Below, one piece after another: positions 1 to 11,861 of a DNA stretch of 64,000 bases (its first letter is position 1; each line of letters opens with the position of its first letter). The notes beneath the pieces were generated by a model. That model saw only the letters and a list, made by a program, of their open reading frames with translations. It was not told where the DNA came from and did not search any database. The translations under genes were made by a program, and so were the position numbers. Origin of the DNA: Lactuca virosa (taxonomy: Eukaryota; Streptophyta; Magnoliopsida; Asterales; Asteraceae); contig CAKMRJ010005745.1 of assembly GCA_928212115.1 (NCBI GenBank), positions 79,389,631 to 79,453,630 on the forward strand, given 5' to 3'.

Positions 1-1668
1 ATAAGTTGATGGATTTTTATGTTATTTGATAATTCGGTTAATGCCCAAAACATAACTAAAAACGTAAATTTCAACATATTTTTATTTTTTCCCATAATTA
101 TTTTAACCACTTAAATGCATTCTTGCGCAACGCGCGAGGTTACACCTAGTTTATTATAAAAGAGGCCAACTTACTTACACCATATTATTTTGAAACTCTC
201 ATATCTTTTCAAATTCGTTCTAATAATGATTTTATTAATTATCCTTTAATTTAATACTAGAACTCTTCAAATTTTCGAATATATAATCACTACGACTCAA
301 ATTTTTTTTTTTAAACTCAAGGTACTAATGGTCATTAATTCACTAATATAGACCTAGTTATTTGTTGTATTTTTTTTTTACTTTTTGGTCTATTTTTCTT
401 ATGTCCTTAGAGTTGAGAGAACTCCAACACCTTTTGAGCGCCTTAGAATGCTCTCGGTACCTTTTAGACTTAGAAGGTTAAGACCTTGTGCATTCCCATT
501 AAGTTACGCAAGAGATATGATCCATTTAGTCATTTTAGAGGCTTAAAGTTTAGATCTTTGTTGTTTGGACCGTCTTAATAGATAAAGTTGAAAATTTTAT
601 CGATTAAGATGATATTGACAATAAGATTTGAGAAATGGAACCTTGACTTAATGGATTAAATCAAAAACCCTTTTGAAATAGGTCTGGACGCGACGTATAT
701 TTTTAAGCTCTTAGAAGAGGGCACATCGTTTTCCTATGATGGGAATTGGGCTCTTAGAAGAGGGCGTGGGGCGCCTTTTGACTTGAGTTTTAACTTTTTG
801 ACTAAGTTTGACCTTGGGTCAAACTATAAGGTTTTAGGTTATAGACTGGATTTGATGCTTACTTATTTTCTAGGTGGTTCGTAAGACCGACCTTCACATT
901 ATTCGTATGTAGTTGTGATTTCCGGATTCCCGAGAGGTGAGTTTCCTCACTATATTACTTATAACATAGTGTTATGGCATGATTGTATGTTTAGTTAGAC
1001 TAGTAGGGTCTTTTTGGTTGCTTTTATGATTATATGCTTTGTTAGGCAAGGCTCGTTGGGTTGAAATAGACTCGTTGGACGCGACGTATATTTTCAAGCT
1101 CTTAGAAGAGGGCACATCTTTTTCCTGTGATGGAAATTGGGCTCTTAGAAGAGGGCGTGGGGCGCCTTTTGACCCGAGTTTTGACTTTTTGACTAAGTTT
1201 GACCTTGGGTCAAACTATAGGGTTTTAGGTTATAGACTGGCGTTGATGCTTACTTATTGTCTAGGTGGTTCGTAAGACCGACCTTCACATTATTCGTATG
1301 TAGTTGTGATTTTCGGATTCCTGAGAGGTGAGTTTCCTCACTGTATTACTTATGACATAGTGTTATGGCATGATTGTATGGTTAGTTAGACTAGTAGGGT
1401 CTTGTTGGTTGCTTTTATGCTTATATGCTTTGTTGGGCAAGGCTCGTTGGGTTGAAATAGACTCGTTGGACGAGACCCACTGGACGAGGCCCACATGGTT
1501 GAAACAAACCAGTTACCATAGTATGTGGATGTGTTGCGTTGTATGTGTTATTTTGGAGAACTCATTAAGCTTTGTGCTTACTGTTTAAGTTCAAATGTTT
1601 CAGGTTGTTCTGGAAGTAAATGAAAGAGCACGATGTGATTGCATTGCATCTGCTATTATTTTTTAAAG
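1..1668 (+). repeat. Left part of an older LTR-like repeat into which X inserted
   Basis: No coding region is visible. The stretch is AT-rich and holds a 391-bp tandem duplication. A short inverted motif of the form GGTGAGT..CCTCAC occurs near 935 and again near 1328, and a similar one is seen near 63050 in another LTR-like stretch. Joining this flank to the DNA right of X (54726 onward) gives a continuous sequence ending GGGACGTTACA at 54864, which looks like an LTR end. The LTR interpretation is inference; the left end is outside the window or too decayed to place. Confidence 0.4.
687..1468. repeat. Tandem duplication, 391-bp unit, two copies
   Basis: The segment beginning GACGCGACGTATATTTT at 687 recurs at 1078, and a third start (GACGAGACCC) is seen at 1469, giving a constant period of 391 bp. 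The copies differ at scattered bases only. Each unit contains two sub-repeats of GGGCTCTTAGAAGAGGGC type. Open frames in it are incidental. Confidence 0.85.
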
Positions 1669-2902
1669 ATTTATGTCACACCCCCAAACCAGAACGGCGG
1701 AAATGTTCGGGGGTGGAGGACGTCATGTACAATATCATAACAATGCACAATAGTAAAACAAGCAACAACATCATCCATTGCATTAATAATATAATTTAAT
1801 ACAAGTGTGTATAGTGTAAAGTTTGAAAGACACCAAAATATGAATCAAAATAAAAGACGAGTCTTGAACATGCTTTGTCTTCTCAAAATCTGGTCATCTG
1901 TACCTGTCTACTGGTGACCTGAGAATACAAGTTATTTTGAAAGAGTAGATCAGCATTTAAGCTGGTGAGTTTATAAGTATTTTAGTGTCAAATGTTTGCA
2001 TTAGTTTGATGAAAATGTTTGTAAGTGTTTTGACGTAAATGTTTGTATACTTCCTAGAAAATCCTATATTTTCTACTAAAATAGAAAGTAGTCTTCTACC
2101 AAGACCCGACTGTTTTGTATGTTTGTTCTTTCGTAAAGGAATGTTTTCCCAAGTTTATGACTATCATTACTAGCAATTAGTTTACATTACCTTTTATGTG
2201 AGAATATTACTATATGAATGTAATGGGAAAAATAAAGATGTACAGTAGTATTGTATAAAGTAACTACTGAAGTACTAACTTCCTTAAAATCCAATTTGTT
2301 TAATTAAGGTAAAATGTGATGAAGTTATAACCATGCTTGATTGACTAGTATAAAACACGACGATCAAAAGACATCGAAATGGTATGACATTTGTCACCCG
2401 TAGACCTGCAGGTCCCACTGTAGCTAGAAGCAAGGTGTAGGATGGTCAATCCCGTATAGATCTATACACAAACTCACGCTCTCCCTCCAGGAGACTCTGG
2501 TTACAAAACGTGACACAACAGTATATTGCTATGCCATGAAGTAGTGGCTCACATTAATGTTATCTTGCTCTTGTTATAGTATGTATGTTTCCTTTCTGTT
2601 CTTGTTATAGTATGTTCCTTTCTGTTCTTGTTATAGTATGTTCCTTCCTGTTCTAGTTATAGTATGTTCCTTCCTCTTCTAGTTATAGTATGTTTGAACT
2701 GACTCATGTATGAACTGACTCCTGTAAGAACTGACTCATGTAGTTTTCACTGTTCTAGAAGTAGTAATTAGTAATCCTCTAAACTATACCTATTATAGTT
2801 TACTAGTATGATTGTTTGACGGATACTGATGTATAGAAAAGACTCAATTACTCACCAAGAAACTAAGTTATGAATGAACCTTAAAAATGGGTTTAATATC
2901 CA

Positions 2903-3059
2903 CATATGTATTTAATAAGTATAACTATGATTTAACTGACGTTCGGACTAGTGATCCTACCCCGAGCCCACAGCCAAACAAGGAACATGATTCAAGGTAT
3001 CTACCAATAGTCCTAAGTCTGTTAAAGCATACTTATACGTAAATAGATAGAGGGATATG
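2903..3059 (-). other. Conserved-loop hairpin F (in X left LTR)
   Basis: On the minus strand the loop reads TGTTCCTTGTTTGGCTGT. Flanking arms pair, for example TTTAATAAGTAT with ATACTTATACGTAAA, and GACGTTCGGACTA with TAGTCCTAAGTC. It is the same structure class as hairpins at 31149, 32428, 34303, 37649, 41832 and 43692. Confidence 0.7.
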
Positions 3060-3454
3060 ATTTGATATAAAAGAAGTTTATAAAAGCTTTAAAAGAGTTT
3101 TCACAAGTTTTGAGTATAAGAAATCCATTTGGATGTTGTTTTCACATGTAAATGGTTAACACAATTTCATTGTGTTCTACTTGTATTCCCCCCCTAAAAG
3201 CATTTAAAAAGCATTTAAAAGTGTAGTTGTAGGGGTATGAACTCACTTGTAGTGAGTGACTCGAATGAAAGATCGATGCAGGATGCTAAGTATGCCAAGT
3301 GAAGTCTTGAGCACAAACGGATCCTATTAAGTATATAATGACACATATATGTATACAATTAGTGTATATAACAACTAACATGTAAGGGAAACAACCTTAG
3401 GAACTAGGAAACAATCTCAATGAAGTGTTAGAATCACATATGATTGATTGAATG

Positions 3455-3626
3455 GAGTTCACGGCCACACAAGGAAGTGTTCACGACCTTAGAAGGGTTC
3501 ACGGCCATAGAACACTTGATGTGTTCACGACCCAACCTTGTTCTTTTGAAGGGTTCACGGCCATGGAAGGAGGGTTCACGGCCAAAGCTTGATCTTATGA
3601 AGGGTTCACGGCCCCAATGAAGGGTT
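3455..3626. repeat. Cluster of GTTCACGGCC half-palindromes
   Basis: At least six copies of GTTCACGGCC or GTTCACGACC are spaced 20-40 bp apart. In the right LTR copy the motif is completed as a palindrome (CCACGGTCGTGAAG near 54272, GGTTCACGGTTGTGAACTC near 54509). Possible regulatory or structural role; see findings. Confidence 0.75.
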
Positions 3627-4433
3627 TGATGGGTTTTGAGCAAAACATCATTCCTATGGTGTACATGCAAACCCTAATAGCTTTTGGATCTAGTTTGTCT
3701 AATGAACATGCAATTGAATATCCAAAGCTTTAAACCCTAGATCTAGCATACAATTAATCATATTAACATGTGAAAGGGTTTTAGATCTTACCTTGATTGT
3801 TATGTAGCAATAACAATCTCAAATCCTCCTTGTAATGGATTTAGAAAGCTTAGAGTCACAAGCGTCACTCCTCTAATGGCTCACAAACACCAAGAGCAAG
3901 AGGATGAAGAATAAGGAGAGAGGAGGCTGCCCAAAACGTCCAGAAACCCTAGTGGAACTCTTAGCCACGTTTTTGGGGCTTAAGGGTACTATATATACAT
4001 GTAGGCTATTAGGGTTTTCAACTAGGAAACCCTAATCTGACTGCTTAAGCCCTAAGCAGCCCATGGACCCTTTTAGAATATCCCTTGGACGATTTCTAAT
4101 GGGTTTCCCCATAGAATTCGTCTAACCTATTATTCCAAAATGATCCATAGCCCAAATGCAATTATCTTATAATTACAGTTCCAGTCCCTTAAGTTTAATT
4201 AATCTCTTTTAGCCACAAAATTAATTCTTAATTAATTATTGACTAATATTAATTAAACAATATGATTTCTCCTTTAATATATTATTCTCATAACATATTA
4301 ATAAATCATAATTAATCCTTCTCTTCATAATTCATCCTATCAAGTTGCTTTGGTGAAGGCAACCCAAAAGGACCATGCACCATCGGGTCAAGTACATACC
4401 AAAATAGTTATGGACTTAGACACTAATCCAACA
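3627..4433 (-). repeat. C 3' LTR
   Basis: 807 bp, ends TGATGGG and CCAACA on the plus strand. Matches 10518-11325 with only a few differences (for example GTGGAACTC versus GTGGAGCTC). Confidence 0.92.
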
Positions 4434-7400
4434 GTCTCCCACTTGGATAAGTCTAATAACTATTCTGCGTATGACTTCAGATCCTGATCCGCAATCGTAG
4501 CTTTCAAAAATCGCTGTCAACTCTGATCCTATCAGAAGTGTGTCCTTTAGATAAGGGATCATATATTCCTCCATTCTAGATATCGTATAGACGTGAGACA
4601 TGGATTAAAATCATTCTCTCAGTCTATGTGTTGTTTCCCGATTTCTGATTTACGACGACTGACTAATTGAACAAATCAAATTAGCCCTGGCCCGGCCGAG
4701 CACTTTCCTTTGTCATCACTAAATCATCGAGGGGCCCACAGATATCGCTTTTATCCCACATTGGGTAAAAGGAACGGATTACTTTGACTCAATGCTCGCT
4801 TGTACTCACTCACCGAATCACACATAACAATACGTTTTATAACACCAAGTTACTGGTGCGTTTACATATTATCAATGCGCAACCGACTCACAAGATACAA
4901 CTCACACATCTCGGGTTTCAAGAATATAAGATATTATCGTCTCACCAATCACTCGTGATAAAATCCATGAAGCGATCCAAGTGAGTGTGGGTTTAATCCA
5001 ATGCTCAAATCATATTCGTAAGCACTCATGAACGTTGTAGCAACCTTTTGCTATGTCTAATACACTTTAGACAATCTACACACCAATTCATGACAATCTT
5101 CTTTCATACCTACTCCCAAAGTATGAGCGATTGTGGAACGTTCAAATAATTCGATTATTCTCAATAACTCAATTATTTAGGAAGTCAAAACATGCAAATT
5201 GAAACACAAGAATAATACTAATCTTATATGGCCCCAAACTTTGAGTATAAATAAAACACTTTTATTTAATCACCATATTGATTACTCATTATTTATTGTT
5301 TCGGTTAATCAACTTCTTACTTGAATTATAACGACAATTGTCCCATGCTCTTAGCATGCACACCATGTTTACTTATGGTCCTTACTCTGTAAAATAATAT
5401 AATTGAACAACATTTTCAATCACACTCATTTTACAATTTCCAATCCTTACCACAAATATAAGAATACCAAATTCTTGCCACTTATAGAACATGTTAGATT
5501 CTAACACTTTGTGCAACAGTCCTTTCGTAATGTCATGGCACAAAAGTCACAAAGACTCGGCCAATGAAATCACAAAATGCTCTATTTACAAGACAATTCC
5601 ATAGACATGAAGTCTCACATTCAAAGTACATTCCTTTGAACATCCTTCTTGCATAAAAGTTTCTAATCTAGACATATAGATTCTTAACGTCCAACTCCCA
5701 ATCTGGAAACATTTCCATATTTCCCATATAACAACTCATTATTAATAGAATCATATCTAATGATAATAATGTCAATATGGTCCTTCCATTATTATACTTC
5801 CAACTGTTCACAAGTGATCAATCCTTGGCGAACCTTAGATTATCCTTGACAGTGGTTTAACTAATTCAGTCAAATCCGATTCTAGTCCTCTTTCCCTCTT
5901 AATGCCCTAGGCATTCGGAAATTTTAGAACGGTCGAATATTACAATGACATGATACTTTACCAGTCTTTTGCTATAATATTTCTATTTGCCATGTTCTCA
6001 CGATTCGAACTATGAAAAGGGATGTCGTAATCATAATCGAGTGTGAGAATGCAACAAATATTTCCATATATAGAATTCTCTTACGTTGAATCCTTTCAAC
6101 ATAACATCCATATATCCTTTTGACTAAATTTGATCAAAATTTATCGATCTAAGCCTTTAGATTTGAAAAGAAGTATAACATTCTCTCCCTTAATTATAGC
6201 AAAACAACTTTTCAACCTATGCAACTTTGCAAAGTGAAATTTTTGTTTTCTATAATTAATATTGCTATCTTGCAATAATAATCATGCTCCCACTAACATG
6301 ATGATTATATCCATACTAGCATAACATTTATGCTCCCACTAGCTTTGACACGTATTCAGAAACTAGCTAAACTTCGAGAAAACAATACTTATTGACTTCC
6401 AAAGTTCATTGTTTCTAATACGATATGCTTTGATAAGCTTTTATCTAAGCATCTCAAACTCATACACCCTTCTTTAGACAGCTCGCATGTGTGTCTAAAC
6501 AATTCCAGAACTTTTAGCAATAAGTCTCGATTGTTCAAACTAATTGTCAAATCTCACAATTCGAACTATGAAAAGGGATGCCGTAATCATAATCGAATTT
6601 GAGAATGCAATTTACATAATCGCTATCTCCTAAAAATCTCTCTTAGCGAAAGCGTTTCCTCACAATCATTTTCATGAAGGAGAGAAACCTTATGACACTT
6701 AGATTTTATGGTGCATGTGTTACTATCCATGCAAATTTGTCATAATCATAATCGTAAGATAATGTTCGTGACAAATTCAACCTCTTATGGACAGAACTTG
6801 TTCATTCTTAATTTCTTGCCATCAAGGGTCCCACCATTGCTTCCAAGTTATTTAGCAGCTCACCTATGCCAGTCAATGTACTTTCATTGATCAAGGTGTT
6901 TGCCCTTATGCATTTAATTGAGAATTCGTAGAACTCATATGCATAATCACTCAACTGGATTGGCACATAAATAAAATTTTGTCAACACGATAGGTTACAA
7001 TCCTCAAGTCGTGTGCTAGTGTTTAATAGGTTTTCTTCTTGATTTGTTCTTGAAACTTTTCAAGATCCTTTGACTCCCACTGACCTCTTGACATATAAGA
7101 TTCTCTTGTCAAGAAACATTTATTGACAAACAAATACTCAAGAGTTAGTGTGTGTCTTTATCAAGACAAACCTACTCACAATTTGGTTACTAGTTGGTCT
7201 TTGTCTTATTCAAGACATCACAACTTACAAAAAATGTGCAAGTGTAAGAACATTTCTACTTAAGATTATCTCACTTAAATCACAATCTTAGAGTATAACT
7301 CTAAGACTTGATATTGGAACGAAGTATGATACATCTTATCGACTTAACCATTTCTACAATTCACCATTCCTCTTCTTAGCCAAACTAGTGAACTAAGGTA

Positions 7401-8186
7401 TCCTTAGAGGATGAATTGTAAGACAATCATAAAACACGATACAAAAGTACTCTCCCTTCTTCTTAGATTGGAGAACCCTTTATCTTTTCTGCCTTCATCG
7501 ATTCTTCTTATTCGTTCTGCTATTCATTGAAACTTTTCAATAATTCAGAATTACACTTAATCTTGTAAGCATAATCATGTTTACTAGACTTTTAGTAAAT
7601 CATGACGAATAAACTTATCGTTCTTTGTGGTGGATTTGACCAGTGCACAACATTGTGTACCAGATTTCCTAGTCCTTTACTTGACTCACATACTTATGTG
7701 AACAAGGAATTAGTCTCAATTTCCCAAATACGAAGGTTCTCATTCATCACACAATACTAGTTGCATGATTCCAAGTTTCTGTCCAATTGAAACTTGGGTG
7801 ATGAGAAACTTTCCTCATTTGGTAAATTTCTGACATTACCACAAATAATGTAACTAAGAATCAAATCCATTCATAATATTGCTAACAGTAGAACCATTCA
7901 AACACCAATTCTCATAAAATCCATCGCAAGGAAATATAAATAAGATAAATAAAAATTTATTTTATTGCGGAAAATATTGTCCTTACAACACGATTACAAA
8001 TGAAAACTATGTAAATATTACTTAGCAATCTATCCTAACTCTAAAGTAGTAGCTCAAACAATTTGATCTTTGAATCATGGGATCAAAATCCATTTCTTCA
8101 TTACCAGATTTAGCTCACTTCTTTCCTTTTAAGCTTCCCTTTTCTTCGATTCTACAAAACACCAAATGTAATCATGTATTAAGAAT
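4434..8186 (-). other. C internal non-coding stretch where pol would be expected
   Basis: About 3.75 kb of AT-rich sequence with no reading frame resembling copia protease, integrase, RT or RNase H. A purine-rich tract (CCAAGTGGGAGAC on the minus strand) lies next to the 3' LTR at 4434-4446 and fits a polypurine primer. A segment of about 60 bp around TTCGAACTATGAAAAGGGATG occurs at about 6004 and again at about 6560. No other gene is visible. Confidence 0.6.
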
Positions 8187-8867
8187 CTAAAAGGAACTTA
8201 ATGGAGTAGGATAGTGGATTTTACCTGATGCAAAGTCATACATCTTGACTCTCCCATCTCTTAGATCTGTCAGGTAGTCAGGGCAGCTTCGTAACCAATG
8301 CCCGCTCTTTTGGCAGTAGAAACATATGGATTCTCTTGGAATGGTACAAGGGACTATATCAGACTCAGCCTTTCTCTTGCGTAGAGAAAACTTTTCTGGA
8401 CTTCCATTGTTACCATTTCCCATAGAGGGTTGGGATATTAATTTACCGGACAGATTTGCTGACCGGTGCGCCAAATCATTTCTGATTTAGGAGCAATAAC
8501 CAAATGAGTCAAATGAGTAAGGGTCATGTCGTGGTCCATCATATAGTACTCTCTAACGAACTTACCATATGATTCGGGAAGTGACTGAACATCCAACTTC
8601 CTAACAATCACAATCTATCAATATGTAACCTTTTATCCAAGACATGAGCACATATAGACTTTCCATTTTCATGTCTTTTTCCAATAAGGCTTGAGTGACC
8701 TTGAACTTTTCAAGTCTTCGAACATGTGGGTCAGGGAGAATTATTGGAGGAGGTGGAGGAATAGAAGCATGATTTCTATTTCCACAATCCAATCATGGAA
8801 CATCATCTTCATTTGGAAAACTTTTTCCAACGGATTTAGGAAGACCATAGTTGTCAGACTTTGACAT
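8187..8867 (-). pseudogene. C gag (copia-type), broken
   Basis: The minus frame begins at the ATG at 8867 (MSKSDNYGLPKS). A proline-rich start, then LPDPHVRRLEKFKVTQALLE, is typical of plant copia gag. The zinc knuckle CFYCQKSGHWLRSC (CX2CX4HX4C) is at about 8290-8330, followed by the usual PDYL. The frame is broken by a stop about 25 codons in and by deletion of the middle of the gag domain (about 8600-8690), so several frames are needed to follow it. Gag forms the virus-like particle and the knuckle binds the genomic RNA; this copy cannot make a normal protein. Confidence 0.75.
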
Positions 8868-10503
8868 CTATAAGACGGGAGAAAATTCAAGTTTAGTTGA
8901 TTGAGTCCTCAATAAAACACCCAAATGAGATATTAAGGCTAGGACCCAACACAATATCCTACAAATTGGAAGAGGGATGTCGTAATCCAACTCGCAGAAT
9001 ATTTGAAGGTAAGTGAATGACGATTCACTAATTTTCCACCATGAAAAACGAAAAAGAATTTAAGTTTTAAATGTATTGAAAATTCCTAGATCTTTTGAGA
9101 TTCATTGAATTTTTCAATGTCATGTTTAATCTCGATTATGCCCTTCATTTGTGACTGGGATGCCGAGGATCACAAATAAGGTGTGAATAACCATGCGAAT
9201 ATACATGATGCCCTTAATGTTACAGTCACCTAATCGACGTGCCGGTTAACCACACACGCTCCATCGATCTATGACAAACATCGAGTCACCCTTCGCTACC
9301 AATGCCAAACCCAACTTAGTGTGCCGGTTAGCCACACACGCTCCACTAATTGTCTCGACAAGGGTACAAAGTGTAATTCCATGGAATTGCATCGATTTCA
9401 CTTTTTCCTAAAGTAACTAAGATTTGGGGATTTAGTAAAAACATTTAGTTACTTTATTCATTATACTTTTAATGAGGAGAGGGTTCGCCCTATCCTACCC
9501 GTTCGGCTAACGACCCTCCACCAGTCAAGAGTGCGGTGGGTAAGAGTGGATACCCATTCAATCGCCATTTTATAGGCAATTTCCTTAAACACCTCTTATA
9601 GATCAGCTTCGTAAATGAGGCCTACTAACGGTAAGACTAGCAGTTTAAGTTATACATATATAATATTAGACTTTTAATGTTATATATAGTATAGGGTGTA
9701 TTTTATACTTTTAAAATACTAGGTGGTTTAATTTTATAAGTTACACTTTTAATTTAAATTAAATTGTAAACCAAAACTTTATGGATTTATTAAATCTCTT
9801 TTAATTATACACTTTAATTAATTAATAAAACCATAAGGGTGTGATTTGAACCTTTCAAAAGAATACTAGGGTTTTAGAATTTAACATTTTAAATTAAACT
9901 TTTAACCAACTCTTAAATTCCAAAAACTTGAGGGCATGTTTTGAAACATTTCAAAACATTAGGGTTTAACTTATTTAAATTTTCAAAAACAAAACCTTTA
10001 AGTTCAAATTTAAACTATAAAACCTAAAGGGATTAATTTGAAACTTTTCCAAACTTTATCAAGAATATTCCAGATCACATAATTCAAATAAGGCAATTAA
10101 CAATTAATTGGTGGTTATCTAATTAGATCTAGTTCAAATTCTTGCAAGATAATGATCAAATAATTCAAATAATTTAACATTTATCAAATAAGGTAACAAT
10201 TATCTAATTAGATGACCAAAATCTTTTATTTTGACAAAGATAATCCTAAAGAATCAATAAAATCCGTATTTTATTAATTTTAAACAATTATGGCAATTAT
10301 CCTAAGTCAAAAAAGGTAAAAATCCCGAAATCTGCTCTAACTGACGCTCGAACTCGCCGAGTTCCTCTATGGACTCGCCGAGTTGGAGCTACTCACCGAG
10401 TCCACATTGGAACTCGCCGAGTTCATCAGTCAGGGGCCAAAAAAATCGATTTTTCAAGCAAGCAATGAACAATTAAGCATCAATTCATTAACAAACAGCC
10501 CTA
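8868..10503 (-). other. C leader between primer site and gag
   Basis: About 1.6 kb without coding capacity. It contains two copies of a GTGCCGGTTARCCACACACGCTCC motif (near 9237 and 9320) and a cluster of palindromes AACTCGCCGAGTT at 10351-10363, 10372-10384 (first base changed), 10391-10401 (variant) and 10411-10423. Confidence 0.65.
10351..10423. repeat. Cluster of four AACTCGCCGAGTT palindromes
   Basis: Three near-perfect and one variant 11-13-bp palindrome within 73 bp, just downstream of the primer site in the element's transcript sense. Confidence 0.85.
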
Positions 10504-10516
10504 GGCTCTGATACCA
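10504..10516 (-). other. C primer binding site
   Basis: Minus strand TGGTATCAGAGCC begins one base after the 5' LTR end and matches the 3' end of plant initiator tRNA-Met. Confidence 0.85.
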
Positions 10517-10517
10517 C

Positions 10518-11325
10518 TGATGGGTTTTGAGCAAAACATCATTCCTATGGTGTACATGCAAACCCTAATAGCTTTTGGATCTAGTTTGTCTAATGAACAT
10601 GCAATTGAATATCCAAAGCTATAAACCCTAGATCTAGCATACAATTAATCATATTAACATGTGAAAGGGTTTTAGATCTTACCTTGATTGTTATGTAGCA
10701 ATAACAATCTCAAATCCTCCTTGTAATGGATTTAGAAAGCTTAGAGTCACAAGCGTCACTCCTCTAATGGCTCACAAACACCAAGAGCAAGAGGATGAAG
10801 AATAAGGAGAGAGGAGGCTGCCCAAAACGTCCAGAAACCCTAGTGGAGCTCTTAGCCACGTTTTTGGGGCTTAAGGGTACTATATATACATGTAGGCTAT
10901 TAGGGTTTTCAACTAGGAAACCCTAATCTGACTGCTTAAGCCCTAAGCAGCCCATGGACCCTTTTAGAATATCCCTTGGACGATTTCTAATGGGTTTCCC
11001 CATAGAATTCGTCTAACCTATTATTCCAAAATGATCCATAGCCCAAATGCAATTATCTTATAATTACAGTTCCAGTCCCTTAAGTTTAATTAATCTCTTT
11101 TAGCCACAAAATTAATTCTTAATTAATTATTGACTAATATTAATTAAACAATATGATTTCTCCTTTAATATATTATTCTCATAACATATTAATAAATCAT
11201 AATTAATCCTTTCTCTTCATAATTCATCCTATCAAGTTGCTTTGGTGAAGGCAACCCAAAAGGACCATGCACCATCGGGTCAAGTACATACCAAAATAGT
11301 TATGGACTTAGACACTAATCCAACA
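10518..11325 (-). repeat. C 5' LTR
   Basis: 808 bp partner of 3627-4433; promoter-bearing LTR for a minus-strand transcript. Followed on the plus side by the duplicated GGGTT. Confidence 0.92.
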
Positions 11326-11339
11326 GGGTTCACGGCCGT

Positions 11340-11861
11340 AAATGAGTATCCCATGCCTTCCCAAAGTCTATCACACAGGCTCGCAACATATCTTCCAGAG
11401 CTTGAATTGTACTCATGTCCAGCCTAGTTCCTAGGGAACTTTGTAGCGACTGCCAGAATCGTGAAGTGAATCTACTATCTCTATCGGAGATAATAGATAT
11501 GGGAACACCATGCATTCGTACAATCTCCCTAATGTAAGTTCTGGTTAGCTTCTCCATCTTGTCAGTTTCTTTGATAGGCAGGAAGTGTGCGGACTTGGTT
11601 AACCTGTCTACGATCACCCAAAGGGTATCGAGACCACCCGTTGTCTTGGGCAAATTGGTTATGAAGTCCATTGTGATCCGCTCCCATTTCCATTCTGGTA
11701 TTTCCGGTTGTTGAATTAAACCTGAGGGTTTCTGGTATTCGACCTTAACCTTGGTGCAAGTAAGACAGTTACTCACGAAGGTAGCAATTTCTGCTTTCAT
11801 GTTAGGCCACGAGTATAACTTTTTGAAATCCAGATACATCTGATCTGAACCTGGGTGGACA
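11340..11861 (-). pseudogene. X integrase, middle part, broken
   Basis: The minus frame carries the second half of the HHCC zinc domain (CLTCTKVKVEYQKP), the catalytic-core start ITMDF and the second Asp motif IISDRDSRFTSRFW. About 12 residues around the usual GQSER are missing, because the sequence runs from MST directly to IQALEDML; this deletes the catalytic Glu. At 11340 the frame runs into the X LTR remnant. It continues rightward across the G1 insertion to 26145, where it meets a TGA in place of an Arg codon. Confidence 0.88.

Larger units (their letters stand above)
1674..3626 (-). repeat. X 3' LTR (left copy), truncated
   Basis: Aligns by eye over its length with 42463-44330, including CT-rich TATAGTATGTTCC direct repeats near 2570-2690. 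It continues for a few bases after element C (11331 to about 11339) and then breaks into integrase sequence, so roughly 400 bp of the LTR beginning, the polypurine tract and the rest of integrase are missing. The terminal TGTCACACCCCC is intact. Confidence 0.85.
3627..11325 (-). mobile_element. Element C: Ty1-copia-type LTR retrotransposon, gag-only
   Basis: Two LTRs of 807 and 808 bp (3627-4433 and 10518-11325) run TGTTGGATTAGTG...ACCCATCA on the minus strand and are nearly identical by eye. The target duplication GGGTT is at 3622-3626 and 11326-11330. A tRNA-Met-type primer site follows the right LTR on the minus strand. A decayed copia-type gag is present, but no protease, integrase or RT motif is visible in the 3.7 kb between gag and the 3' LTR. 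It is therefore probably a non-autonomous gag-only (TR-GAG-like) element, inserted into X's 3' LTR. Confidence 0.9.

Noticed and set aside
2570..2700. Spaced direct repeats resembling a CRISPR-like array (TTATAGTATGTTCC)
   Set aside because: Unequal short repeats in a plant LTR, also present in the partner LTR near 43370; no CRISPR meaning in a plant genome.
10504..10516. tRNA-like match
   Set aside because: Only the 3'-end complement used as a retroelement primer site; no tRNA gene structure around it. The same holds for the other primer sites.
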